The translations under genes and the position numbers were made by a program. The notes beneath the pieces were generated by a model, which was not told the origin of the DNA, did not search any database, and saw nothing but the letters and a program-made list of their open reading frames with translations. A stretch of 54,676 nucleotides of DNA, taken from positions 1-54,676 of the forward strand of contig CAZSTI010000002.1 in NCBI GenBank assembly GCA_964609995.1, given 5' to 3'. Position 1 is the first letter of the stretch. Every line of letters begins with the position of its first letter. The DNA is from JAAYGD01 sp964609995. Lineage in GTDB: Bacteria; Bacillota_I; Bacilli_A; RF39; UBA660. Of this stretch, positions 9,435 to 16,874 are shown one piece after another.

Positions 9435-12400
9435 TTATTCATCTCCCCCTTCTTCTATATCACTAAAATCCATTTCCAAATCTTCTTCGACTACTTTTTC
9501 TTCAATAATAGGCATTTCTTCTTTTACATCATCCTTTATTTCTTCTATTGAAAGCAGTACATTTTCTCTTGTTTCTTCATCTTCAAGTTGTTTTAAGTCA
9601 ACCTCTTCATCTTTTTCATTTATTAAAGATATATTCAATCCAAGTGCTTGGAACTCTTTTATTAATACTCTAAATGATTCTGGTAATCCTGGTGGTTGAA
9701 TTGGATTTCCTTTAACTAATGATTCATAGGTTTTTACTCTTCCAACAACATCATCAGATTTTATTGTTAATATTTCTTGTAAAATATTTGCAGCTCCATA
9801 AGCATATAAAGCCCATACTTCCATTTCTCCGAATCTTTGTCCACCAAATTGAGCTTTACCGCCTAATGGTTGTTGAGTCACTAATGAATAAGGTCCGGTG
9901 CTTCTAGCATGAATCTTATCGTCAACCATGTGGTGAAGTTTAATCATGTACATTACTCCAACACTTATTCTATTATCAAATGGTTCACCAGTTCTTCCGT
10001 CATATAAAACCATTTTTCCATCTTCATCCATTTTAGCTTCTTTCATTAAATCTTTAATGTCATCTAATGTAGCTCCATCAAATACTGGAGTAGCAGTATG
10101 AATTTTTAATGATTTAGCAGCCATTCCTAAATGTAATTCTAATATTTGTCCAATATTCATACGAGATGGAACACCTTGAGAATTAAGCAATATATCAACT
10201 GGTCTTCCATCGGCCATATAAGGCATGTCTTCTTGAGGTAATATTAAAGATACAACACCTTTATTACCGTGTCTTCCTGCCATTTTATCTCCAACAGATA
10301 CTTTTCTTTTTTGAATAATCGAAACACGAACTACCATATTAACTCCACTAGGTAATTCATCTGATTCTTTTTTAGTGGTAATTTTAATATCGTGAACTAT
10401 TCCGCCTTCTCCATGCTCAACTCTTAAAGAGGTGTCTCTAACTTCTCTAGTTTTTTCACCGAAAATTGCATGTAGTAATTTTTCTTCAGAAGTTAATTCA
10501 ACCATTCCTTTTGGTGTTACTTTACCAACAAGAATATCACCTTCGAATACTTCCGTTCCAATTCTAATTATTCCATTTACATCCAAATTCTTTCTGTTTT
10601 CTTCAGAAACATTAGGTATATCTCTAGTAATTTCTTCTGGACCCAATTTTGTTTCTCTGCATTGAATTTCATAATTTTCTATTTTTAATGATGTATATGC
10701 GTCATCTTTAACAATTCTTTCATTAATAACAACAGCATCTTCATAATTATATCCATCAAAAGTCATAAATGCTATAACTACATTTTTACCTAATGCCAAC
10801 TCACCTTTATCAGTACTTGGACCATCTCCAATAACCATTCCAGCTTTAACAATATCCCCAGCTCTTACGATTGGAATTTGATGATAACATGTTGCAACAT
10901 TTGATCTTTCATAATTTTTTAAATAATAAACATCCTTATCTTCCTTGTTCTTTACTACAATCTTTGTAGCATCAACATAATCTACAATTCCATCCGCTTT
11001 TGCTATAACAACAGCTCCACTATCTTTTGCCGCAATATGTTCAACACCCGTTGCTACTAAAGGGGCTTCGGTTTTTAATAATGGTAAAGCTTGACGTTGC
11101 ATGTTTGCACCCATCAATGTTCTAGTTGCATCATCGTTATCTAAGAATGGAATACAACTAGCAGTAATTGATACAATTTGTTGAGGAGATACATCTATAT
11201 AATCAACTTCTTCTTTTTTTGCCATTATTGTATCGCCTTTATATCTTACGACAACATTATCTTCTAATATAGTTCCATCATTTCCTAATTTAACTCCAGC
11301 TTGAGAAATCATATAATCATTTTCTTCATCTGCAGTTAAGTATTCTATCTTATCTTTATAAACTTTAGATTCAACTACCTTTGCATATGGAGTCATAATA
11401 AAACCATAATCATTTACTTTAGCATAACTTGCTAAAGAAGTAATTAATCCTATATTTTGACCTTCTGGAGATTCTATTGGACAAATTCTTCCATAATGCG
11501 ATTCATTTACGTCACGAACTTCCATTCCCGCTCTATCTCTAGATAAACCACCGGGTCCTAATGCCGATAATCTTCTTTTATTAGTTAATTCAGCAATAGG
11601 ATTTTGTTGATCCATAAATTGAGATAACTGAGAAGAACCAAATAGTTCTTTAATTACAGCTGTTAGTGGTCTAATATTTACTAAATTTTTTGGAGTAGCT
11701 GTAGATAAATCTACTGTACTCATTTTATCTCTAATTATTCTTTCAGTTCTTGCCAAACCTATTCTAAATTGATTTTGTAATAATTCTCCTACTTGTCTTA
11801 CTCTTCTGTTGGCTAAATGATCTATTTCATCAATATTTCCTATACCTTGCAATAGATTTAAATAATAGGATACAGCTGCATATACATCAGATATAGTTAA
11901 TCTTTTTATTACTAAATTTTGATCGTTTCCAATAATTTCCACTATTTTATCTGGATTTAATTTTGAATAAACTTTTATAGTTTGAACTTTATTATAAGTA
12001 TCTAATGTTTCATTTATTTTTAATTCTTTAATATTATATCCATCTTTTAATATTGGTCTTATTTGTTCTAGGATATCTTTTGTAATAATTGTACCTTCAT
12101 CTACTATAATTTTTCCTTTTATTTTAATTTTTTCTGCCAATTTACAACCCAATAAACGATCGCATACATCTAATTTTTTATTAAATTTATAACGGCCAAC
12201 TTTTGCCAAGTCATATTTAAATTCATCAAAAAACTTAGTAATTAAATGATTTTTCGCACTGTCTAAAGTAGCAGGTTCTCCCGGTCTTAGCTTTTCATAT
12301 ATTTCGATTAATGCTTGATCAGTATTCTTAGTTGAATCTTTATCAATAGTATTAATTATATATGGATCTTCACCATAAACTTCTTTAATTTCTTCATCTG

Positions 12401-13007
12401 TCGATAAACCAAAAGTTCTTAAAAGAGTTGTAATAGGCACTTTTCTTGTTCTATCAATTCTAACATAAAATACATCTCTTGAATCCATTTCAAATTCTAA
12501 CCACGTTCCTCTTGTTGGAATTACTTGACATGCAAAAACAGATCTACCATTTTTATCTATTTCTTTAGTATAGTAGACACTTGGAGAACGCACTAATTGA
12601 GATACTATAACTCTTTCTGCTCCATTTACAATAAAAGTACCGCTTTCGGTCATCAAAGGAATATTTCCTAAAAATATTTCTTGTTCTTTAACCTCACCAG
12701 TTTCATTATTAAATAATCTTGCTTGAACCATAAGTGGAGAAGCATAGGTCAAATTTCTATCTTTACAATCTTTTATAGAATATTTTGGAGTTTCAAAAAC
12801 ATAATCTCCAAAATCTAACGAAAGATTTCCCGAAAAACTTTCAATCGGAAACAAATCGTTTAATACTTCTTTTACTCCATCAGTTACAAACCACTGATAA
12901 GATTTTTTTTGAATTTCTAATAAGTTTGATAACTCTAGAAGATTTCCCCATTTAGAAAATGTTGCCCTTTCACGATATGAACCGAATTTTTCGAATTTAT
13001 AAGCCAT
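9435..13007 (-). CDS. rpoB: RNA polymerase beta subunit
   Basis: Second-largest RNA polymerase subunit, forming the upper jaw of the active cleft and the rifampicin pocket. 1190 residues, similar to Bacillus (1193). The rifampicin cluster reads FGSSQLSQFMDQQNP followed by IAELTNKRRLSALGPGG; the residue equivalent to E. coli His526 is Asn476 (codon 11580-11582), as in naturally resistant Mollicutes (see findings). Asp516 and Ser531 equivalents are unchanged. The C-terminus carries an acidic extension of about 40 residues after KEFQALGLNI, as in other Firmicutes. ATG at 13007 has GGGGTGA upstream. It has its own promoter and a leader of about 65 nt with a hairpin (GTGTA/TACAC). rpoC follows one base after the stop. 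Confidence 0.98.
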   Translation of the reverse strand: MAYKFEKFGSYRERATFSKWGNLLELSNLLEIQKKSYQWFVTDGVKEVLNDLFPIESFSGNLSLDFGDYVFETPKYSIKDCKDRNLTYASPLMVQARLFNNETGEVKEQEIFLGNIPLMTESGTFIVNGAERVIVSQLVRSPSVYYTKEIDKNGRSVFACQVIPTRGTWLEFEMDSRDVFYVRIDRTRKVPITTLLRTFGLSTDEEIKEVYGEDPYIINTIDKDSTKNTDQALIEIYEKLRPGEPATLDSAKNHLITKFFDEFKYDLAKVGRYKFNKKLDVCDRLLGCKLAEKIKIKGKIIVDEGTIITKDILEQIRPILKDGYNIKELKINETLDTYNKVQTIKVYSKLNPDKIVEIIGNDQNLVIKRLTISDVYAAVSYYLNLLQGIGNIDEIDHLANRRVRQVGELLQNQFRIGLARTERIIRDKMSTVDLSTATPKNLVNIRPLTAVIKELFGSSQLSQFMDQQNPIAELTNKRRLSALGPGGLSRDRAGMEVRDVNESHYGRICPIESPEGQNIGLITSLASYAKVNDYGFIMTPYAKVVESKVYKDKIEYLTADEENDYMISQAGVKLGNDGTILEDNVVVRYKGDTIMAKKEEVDYIDVSPQQIVSITASCIPFLDNDDATRTLMGANMQRQALPLLKTEAPLVATGVEHIAAKDSGAVVIAKADGIVDYVDATKIVVKNKEDKDVYYLKNYERSNVATCYHQIPIVRAGDIVKAGMVIGDGPSTDKGELALGKNVVIAFMTFDGYNYEDAVVINERIVKDDAYTSLKIENYEIQCRETKLGPEEITRDIPNVSEENRKNLDVNGIIRIGTEVFEGDILVGKVTPKGMVELTSEEKLLHAIFGEKTREVRDTSLRVEHGEGGIVHDIKITTKKESDELPSGVNMVVRVSIIQKRKVSVGDKMAGRHGNKGVVSLILPQEDMPYMADGRPVDILLNSQGVPSRMNIGQILELHLGMAAKSLKIHTATPVFDGATLDDIKDLMKEAKMDEDGKMVLYDGRTGEPFDNRISVGVMYMIKLHHMVDDKIHARSTGPYSLVTQQPLGGKAQFGGQRFGEMEVWALYAYGAANILQEILTIKSDDVVGRVKTYESLVKGNPIQPPGLPESFRVLIKEFQALGLNISLINEKDEEVDLKQLEDEETRENVLLSIEEIKDDVKEEMPIIEEKVVEEDLEMDFSDIEEGGDE

Positions 13008-13077
13008 CTTTTCACCCCATAATATTAAATTTTTTTCAAAGAGCTGTGTAAAAAAAGGTACACGCTACCAATTTATA

Positions 13078-13106
13078 ATATTAACAAAATAAGTCAAACA
13101 AGTCAA
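13078..13106 (-). promoter_or_regulatory. Promoter of rpoB-rpoC
   Basis: Minus-strand -35 TTGACT (13101-13106), 17-bp spacer, -10 TAATAT (13078-13083). A second TTGACT at 13092-13097 overlaps the spacer and could give an alternative start with the TATAAA just downstream. Located between the methyltransferase gene and rpoB. Confidence 0.7.
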
Positions 13107-13125
13107 TGTAAAAACATCAAGTTTT

Positions 13126-13704
13126 TTATTTTTTTGCACAAATAACCCAAAAACCTTTACTTTTCGTTAATATTTCTAAAATATAATATGATTTTAGTTT
13201 CTCAGTTATACTTTTTGCTCCTTGATCTTTTCTTATTACAAAGTATAACTTACCTTTATCAGTTAATATTTCTTTCGCTCCAATTAAAATTTCTAAAACT
13301 TTTTCTTTACCAGCTCTAATTGGAGGATTTGTAATTATAAAATCGTATTTATTAGTAATATTAGAAAGGGCATCACTTTCAAAAATATTTACATCTTTTA
13401 TTTTGTGCATTTCAACATTTCTTTTTGAAAGGTGTAGTGCTCTTTTATTAATATCAACCATATCTACAACACAATCATAATTTTTTTTTAAGTATATTCC
13501 AATTACACCATAACCGCATCCTATATCTAGCACATTTCCTTTGATATCCTTAATGGTTTCTAATAATAGTTTGGTCCCATAGTCTACGTAGTTTTTTGAA
13601 AACACACCATTGTCTACATAAAAATCATATTTTGTATTATTAATAATTGAACTTATAATTTTTATATTTGACTTTAAGTTGTTATTAGTAAAATAATGAT
13701 CCAT
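13126..13704 (-). CDS. RsmC-like class I SAM methyltransferase (YbxB type)
   Basis: Probable N2-guanine methyltransferase related to RsmC/RlmG, expected to modify 16S rRNA. 192 residues, matching the short Bacillus YbxB form that lacks the N-terminal pseudo-catalytic domain. SAM motif I is LDIGCGYGVIGIYL, and the NPPIRAGKEKVLEIL block is the RsmC-family NPP[IF] catalytic motif. The ATG at 13704 has a GAGG ribosome binding site seven bases upstream; an in-frame ATG 12 bp earlier has none. The position between rplL and rpoB is exactly that of ybxB in B. subtilis, which supports the call. It follows the rplL terminator. The actual rRNA target is not shown by sequence. Confidence 0.85.
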   Translation of the reverse strand: MDHYFTNNNLKSNIKIISSIINNTKYDFYVDNGVFSKNYVDYGTKLLLETIKDIKGNVLDIGCGYGVIGIYLKKNYDCVVDMVDINKRALHLSKRNVEMHKIKDVNIFESDALSNITNKYDFIITNPPIRAGKEKVLEILIGAKEILTDKGKLYFVIRKDQGAKSITEKLKSYYILEILTKSKGFWVICAKK

Positions 13705-13721
13705 AAAATACCTCATAAAAG

Positions 13722-13745
13722 CAAAAAAACCTATTTATATAGGTT
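13722..13745 (-). terminator. Terminator of rplJ-rplL
   Basis: Stem AACCTAT/ATAGGTT (13728-13734 with 13739-13745), four-base loop, then seven U in the minus-strand RNA; lies just after the rplL stop. Confidence 0.85.
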
Positions 13746-13749
13746 TTAT

Positions 13750-14118
13750 TTATTTTAATTCTACTGTTGCTCCAGCTTCTTCTAATTTTGCTTTTAATTC
13801 TTCTGCTTCTTCTTTTTTAACGTTTTCTTTAATGTTTCCGCCAGCTTCAGTTAAATTCTTTGCTTCTACTAACCCTAATCCAGTTGCTTCTCTTACTAAT
13901 TTAATAACTGCAATTTTATTAGCTCCAGCTGCTGTCAATACTACATTAAATGAAGTTTTTTCTTCTACCGCTTCAGCAACTACTGGTGCTGCTGCAACTG
14001 CAACTGCACTTGGGTCAATTCCCAATTCTTCTTTCATCGCTTCAACTAGTTCCAATACTTCAAGTACATTCATTTCCTTTAAAGATTCAATAAAACTTTC
14101 TTTAGTTAACTTTGCCAT
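13750..14118 (-). CDS. rplL: 50S ribosomal protein L7/L12
   Basis: Flexible stalk protein of the large subunit, which binds L10 as dimers and recruits translational GTPases. 122 residues, usual length. The N-terminal dimerisation helix (about residues 1-32), an Ala/Val-rich hinge (AVAVAAAPVVAEAVEEK) and the C-terminal domain with KIAVIKLVREATGLGLVEAK are all standard. The ribosome binding site GAGGAGGG overlaps the end of rplJ; only one base separates the rplJ stop from the rplL start, so the two are translationally linked. Followed by a strong terminator. Confidence 0.98.
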   Translation of the reverse strand: MAKLTKESFIESLKEMNVLEVLELVEAMKEELGIDPSAVAVAAAPVVAEAVEEKTSFNVVLTAAGANKIAVIKLVREATGLGLVEAKNLTEAGGNIKENVKKEEAEELKAKLEEAGATVELK

Positions 14119-14119
14119 A

Positions 14120-14620
14120 TTAATTTCCCTCCTCTTTTAATTTTTCGGCATATAATTTTAAACCAATACTCAAATTGTTTATAATACCAAGCATTCCGCT
14201 TGCTAACATTGTTAACAAAGCATCTCTTGATGGTATTGCTGACAATTTTGATAGCACTTCTAACGAAGTTTCTTTGCCATCAATGATTCCGCCTTTAACC
14301 TTTAATAATTCATATTTTTTTGAAAAATCTGCAATTATTTTTATTGGAGTTATTGAATCTTCTCCAAATACAACTGCACTTGGTCCAAAGGTACAATAGT
14401 CCATGTTAAACTTCAAATCATCCAAAGCTCTTTTTGTCAAAGTATTTTTGTAAATTTTCATTTCAGAATTGTTTTGTTTTAACTCTTTTCTTATTAAAGA
14501 TATTTGTTCATCTGTTAATCCTCTATAATCAAAGAATATTGTTGATGAAGCTTTTGATATCTTATCTGAAATTTCTGAAACAACACCTTTTTTTTGTTCT
14601 AGAATTTTTTCATTAGCCAT
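14120..14620 (-). CDS. rplJ: 50S ribosomal protein L10
   Basis: Base of the L7/L12 stalk on 23S rRNA. 166 residues. The N-terminal RNA-binding domain contains STIFFDYRGLTDEQ and the NSEMKIYKNTLTKRAL block typical of L10; the C-terminal helix that binds L12 dimers is KLYAEKLKEE. ATG at 14620 follows TAGGAGGTGAG. The gene sits behind an L10-binding leader RNA with an intrinsic terminator, so expression is expected to be controlled by free L10 (or the L10-L12 complex). Forms an rplJ-rplL unit separate from rplK-rplA, with its own consensus promoter. Confidence 0.98.
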   Translation of the reverse strand: MANEKILEQKKGVVSEISDKISKASSTIFFDYRGLTDEQISLIRKELKQNNSEMKIYKNTLTKRALDDLKFNMDYCTFGPSAVVFGEDSITPIKIIADFSKKYELLKVKGGIIDGKETSLEVLSKLSAIPSRDALLTMLASGMLGIINNLSIGLKLYAEKLKEEGN

Positions 14621-14635
14621 AACTCACCTCCTAAA

Positions 14636-14746
14636 TAAAAACTCTCATTATACATAACGAGAGTTTAAAATAACATTGTTATTTAAACCCTCGGTAGGAA
14701 ATATTAAGCTTATTAAGCCCCTACTGTCTATGGGTATCGCTTTTCA
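14636..14746 (-). ncRNA. Ribosomal protein L10 leader with attenuator
   Basis: The rplJ leader shows the Firmicutes L10-leader pattern on the minus strand: a central CCTACCGAGGGTT block (around 14680-14695) paired with upstream AGTAGGGGC, then a terminator hairpin AACTCTC/GAGAGTT (14640-14646 with 14659-14665) followed by a short U-run just before the ribosome binding site. In this family L10 binding favours termination. The transcription start is placed from the promoter at 14753-14781. Confidence 0.8.
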
Positions 14747-14752
14747 AATTGT

Positions 14753-14781
14753 ATTATATATTAATACTTATTGTTTGTCAA
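14753..14781 (-). promoter_or_regulatory. Consensus promoter of rplJ-rplL
   Basis: Perfect TTGACA (14776-14781), 17-bp spacer, perfect TATAAT (14753-14758) on the minus strand. The -35 box lies inside the last codons of rplA. Confidence 0.9.
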
Positions 14782-15463
14782 AGGAATTTAAATCTAATTT
14801 AATTCCTGGACCCATTGTTGATGAAATAGATATATTTTTTACATAGTTCCCTTTTACTGTTGAAGGTTTTGATTTCATTATTACCTCTACAAAGGTTCTT
14901 AAATTTTCAATTAATTTATTTTCATCAAATGATGATTTTCCAAGAATAGCATGAACATTTCCAAATGAATCTGTTTTATATTCAACTTTTCCCTTTTTAA
15001 TGTCTTCAACTGCTTTAATAACATCTAAAGTAACTGTTCCAACTTTTGGATTTGGCATTAAGCCTTTAGGTCCTAATATTTTTCCAAGTTTTCCAAGTGC
15101 CGGCATCATGTCTGGAGTTGAAATAATTACATCGAAATCCATCCAATTTTCAGTTTCAATTTTATGTAAAATATCTAGATCTCCAACATAATCGGCTCCA
15201 GCTTTTTCAGCATCCTTTGCCTTATCGCCTTTTGCAACAACAATAACTTTTTTGTTTTTTCCTGTTCCGTGAGGCAATACAATTGCTCCTCTTAATTGTT
15301 GCTCAGCCTTTTTTACATCAACATTTAACCTAATAGCAATTTCTACTGTTTCATCAAATTTTGATGTGCTCGTTTCCTTTACTAGCTTTATAGCTTCTTC
15401 AACATTATATGTTTTATTTCTATCAATTTTTGAAATTGAATTTGTATATTTTTTACCTTTCAT
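14768..15463 (-). CDS. rplA: 50S ribosomal protein L1
   Basis: Large-subunit protein of the mobile L1 stalk; releases E-site tRNA and in many bacteria also represses its own mRNA. 231 residues, standard length. The N-terminal KKYTNSISKIDRNKTYNVEEA and the conserved GKILGPKGLMPNPKVGTV segment are diagnostic. ATG at 15463 follows AAGGAGG. The 57-bp gap from rplK contains two mutually exclusive hairpins, one of which pairs with the ribosome binding site (see the separate entry). The 3' end carries the -35 region of the rplJ promoter. Confidence 0.98.
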   Translation of the reverse strand: MKGKKYTNSISKIDRNKTYNVEEAIKLVKETSTSKFDETVEIAIRLNVDVKKAEQQLRGAIVLPHGTGKNKKVIVVAKGDKAKDAEKAGADYVGDLDILHKIETENWMDFDVIISTPDMMPALGKLGKILGPKGLMPNPKVGTVTLDVIKAVEDIKKGKVEYKTDSFGNVHAILGKSSFDENKLIENLRTFVEVIMKSKPSTVKGNYVKNISISSTMGPGIKLDLNSFDKQ

Positions 15464-15521
15464 TTTTCCTCCTTATGTGGTTAATACGGTTTTCCTCCCA
15501 CATAGGTAATAACCTATATGT
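15464..15521 (-). promoter_or_regulatory. rplA leader: alternative hairpins over the ribosome binding site, L1-like motif copy 2
   Basis: In the minus-strand RNA, hairpin A pairs the segments at 15512-15521 and 15500-15507 (TAGGT/ACCTA core). Hairpin B pairs CCTATGTGG (15498-15506) with CCACATAAGG (15471-15480), one bulged A, covering the AAGG of the rplA ribosome binding site. A and B share bases and cannot coexist. Hairpin B has the form GTGG-GAG-small hairpin-A-rich-CCAC, also found before rplK, so it may be the L1 repressor site. Base pairing is seen; regulation is inferred. Confidence 0.5.
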
Positions 15522-15946
15522 TAATCCTTAATTTCTATTCCCATGTTGTATGCTGTACCTTCAATTATCTTCATTGCATTTTCTATAGAATATGCATTTA
15601 GATCGACAGCCTTAATTTCCGCAATTTCTCTTAATTGAGCTCTAGTTATAGACCCAACCTTTTCAGTTCTTCCTTTTGCACCAGCTTTCTCTACCTTTGC
15701 ATATTTTTTAATTAAAAATGGTGCAGGTGGAGTTTTAACTTTGAAATCGAAAGAACGATCTTCATAAATACTAATTACTACTGGTAAAATATCTCCCATT
15801 TTGTCTTTGGTTGCTTCATTAAACTTTAAACAAAACTCTTGAGAATTTACACCTGCAGGTCCCAACGCAGTACCAACTGGTGGTCCAGGTGTAGCTCTTC
15901 CAGCAGGAACTTGTAATTTTATTACTTTTACTGCTTCTTTTGCCAC
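15521..15946 (-). CDS. rplK: 50S ribosomal protein L11
   Basis: GTPase-centre protein that binds 23S rRNA around position 1067 and is needed for stringent RelA activation. 141 residues, as in Bacillus. The N-terminal domain has KVIKLQVPAGRATPGPPVGTALGP and the C-terminal rRNA-binding domain ends in MKIIEGTAYNMGIEI. The start is GTG at 15946 (MAKEAVK...), eight bases after AGGAGG; an upstream in-frame GTG at 15955 lies inside that ribosome binding site. First gene of rplK-rplA, with its own promoter and a structured leader. Confidence 0.97.
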   Translation of the reverse strand: MAKEAVKVIKLQVPAGRATPGPPVGTALGPAGVNSQEFCLKFNEATKDKMGDILPVVISIYEDRSFDFKVKTPPAPFLIKKYAKVEKAGAKGRTEKVGSITRAQLREIAEIKAVDLNAYSIENAMKIIEGTAYNMGIEIKD

Positions 15947-15970
15947 GAAAAACACCTCCTAATAATATTT

Positions 15971-16030
15971 TTTCGCGAAGTGGTATTATTGCTAATCCGC
16001 TCCCACTAAATCACTATAAATTTATATAGC
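15971..16030 (-). promoter_or_regulatory. rplK leader hairpin, L1-like motif copy 1
   Basis: The minus-strand leader contains AGTGG, then GAG, a small GC/GC hairpin, an A/U-rich strand and CCACT (15979-16007). The same order of elements recurs before rplA. A structured leader before rplK is known in Firmicutes as an L1-responsive element; the assignment here rests on layout and on the repeated motif. Confidence 0.5.
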
Positions 16031-16036
16031 AAAGTT

Positions 16037-16065
16037 ATTTTATCACTATATATATTTAAATGCAA
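16037..16065 (-). promoter_or_regulatory. Promoter of rplK-rplA
   Basis: Minus-strand -35 TTGCAT (16060-16065), 17-bp spacer, -10 TAAAAT (16037-16042), just after the nusG stop. Confidence 0.6.
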
Positions 16066-16072
16066 TCAATTT

Positions 16073-16612
16073 TTAAAAAAACTTTTCAACTTGATATATT
16101 TTTGCTTCTATTATTGTTTCTTGACCAAATAAATCAATTATAACTTTTAATTCTTGGTTTTCAAAGTCCAATTCTTGAATTTTACCAATCATGGTTTTAA
16201 ATGGTCCATCAGTAATTTTTACTTTTTCGCCAACTTGCAATTCATTACCTAATTCTAATCTACTCATTCCCATATTTGCAAGAATTCTATCTATTTCAGA
16301 TGGAAGCAACGGAATGGGTTTTGCTCCCTTACCGCTTGAACCAATAAATCCAGTTACGCCCGGAGTATTTCTTACAACATACCACGCATCATCAGACATG
16401 ATCATTTCAACTAAAATATAACCCGGAAACATTTTTTTGGTTTTTTCTTTTGTAACTCCATCTTTTGTTTCCTCAATCTTATGTTCTGGAAGTATTACTC
16501 TAAATATATTGTCTTGCATATTCATTGAATTAATACGCATTTCCAATTTTTCTTTAACTTTATTTTCGTGTCCAGAATAAGTATTAACTACATACCATTG
16601 TTTACTTTCCAT
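16073..16612 (-). CDS. nusG: Transcription termination/antitermination factor NusG
   Basis: Universal elongation factor that binds RNA polymerase through its NGN domain. 179 residues, close to Bacillus NusG (177). The N-terminal NGN domain runs from QWYVVNTYSGHENKVKEKLE to FPGYILVEM; the C-terminal KOW motif is VKITDGPFKTMIGKIQELD. ATG at 16612 sits two bases after the secE stop, with TGGGG as the ribosome binding site. secE-nusG are followed by rplK, the standard bacterial order, but rplK-rplA have their own promoter here. Confidence 0.97.
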   Translation of the reverse strand: MESKQWYVVNTYSGHENKVKEKLEMRINSMNMQDNIFRVILPEHKIEETKDGVTKEKTKKMFPGYILVEMIMSDDAWYVVRNTPGVTGFIGSSGKGAKPIPLLPSEIDRILANMGMSRLELGNELQVGEKVKITDGPFKTMIGKIQELDFENQELKVIIDLFGQETIIEAKIYQVEKFF

Positions 16613-16614
16613 AA

Positions 16615-16794
16615 TTACCCCACAATGCTCTTAATAAAAGCAAATAAAACATCTAAAAAGAAGAAGAATAACGCAAAGAATACCATAAAAGATATTGTTG
16701 CAATTGAATATTTGACCATTTCTTTTTTTGTTGGCCATTTAATCTTAGCAGTTTCTTTTTTTACACTAACAAAAAATTCCTTAATTTTTTTCAT
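16615..16794 (-). CDS. secE: Preprotein translocase subunit SecE
   Basis: Small clamp subunit of the SecYEG channel. 59 residues, single-helix Firmicutes type. An amphipathic N-terminal helix with the conserved IKWPTKKE motif is followed by one membrane helix (about residues 30-57). The start is ATG at 16794 after AAAGGTGG; an in-frame TTG 18 bp upstream has no ribosome binding site. rpmG, which in Bacillus lies between sigH and secE, is missing. Transcribed from a consensus promoter overlapping the end of the sigma factor gene. Confidence 0.95.
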   Translation of the reverse strand: MKKIKEFFVSVKKETAKIKWPTKKEMVKYSIATISFMVFFALFFFFLDVLFAFIKSIVG

Positions 16795-16810
16795 TTTACC
16801 ACCTTTTACC

Positions 16811-16834
16811 AAAATAAAAACACTTTCACGTGTT
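16811..16834 (-). terminator. Weak terminator-like hairpin in the secE leader
   Basis: Stem AACAC/GTGTT (16819-16834) with loop GTGAAA, followed by TTTATTTT in the minus-strand RNA. It lies downstream of the secE promoter and could attenuate secE or end sigma-factor transcripts. The stem is only 5 bp. Confidence 0.35.
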
Positions 16835-16845
16835 CAATTAACAAG

Positions 16846-16874
16846 ATAATAACATAATTATTATTCAATGTCAA
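16846..16874 (-). promoter_or_regulatory. Promoter of secE-nusG
   Basis: Minus-strand perfect TTGACA (16869-16874), 17-bp spacer, -10 TATTAT (16846-16851). The UGA stop of the upstream sigma factor gene lies inside the -35 box. Confidence 0.8.

Noticed and set aside
16819..16834. CACGTG core before secE as a fourth parS site
   Set aside because: Only one half-site (CACGTGAAA on the minus strand) fits; the other half does not match, and the bases are explained by a small hairpin with a U-rich tail.
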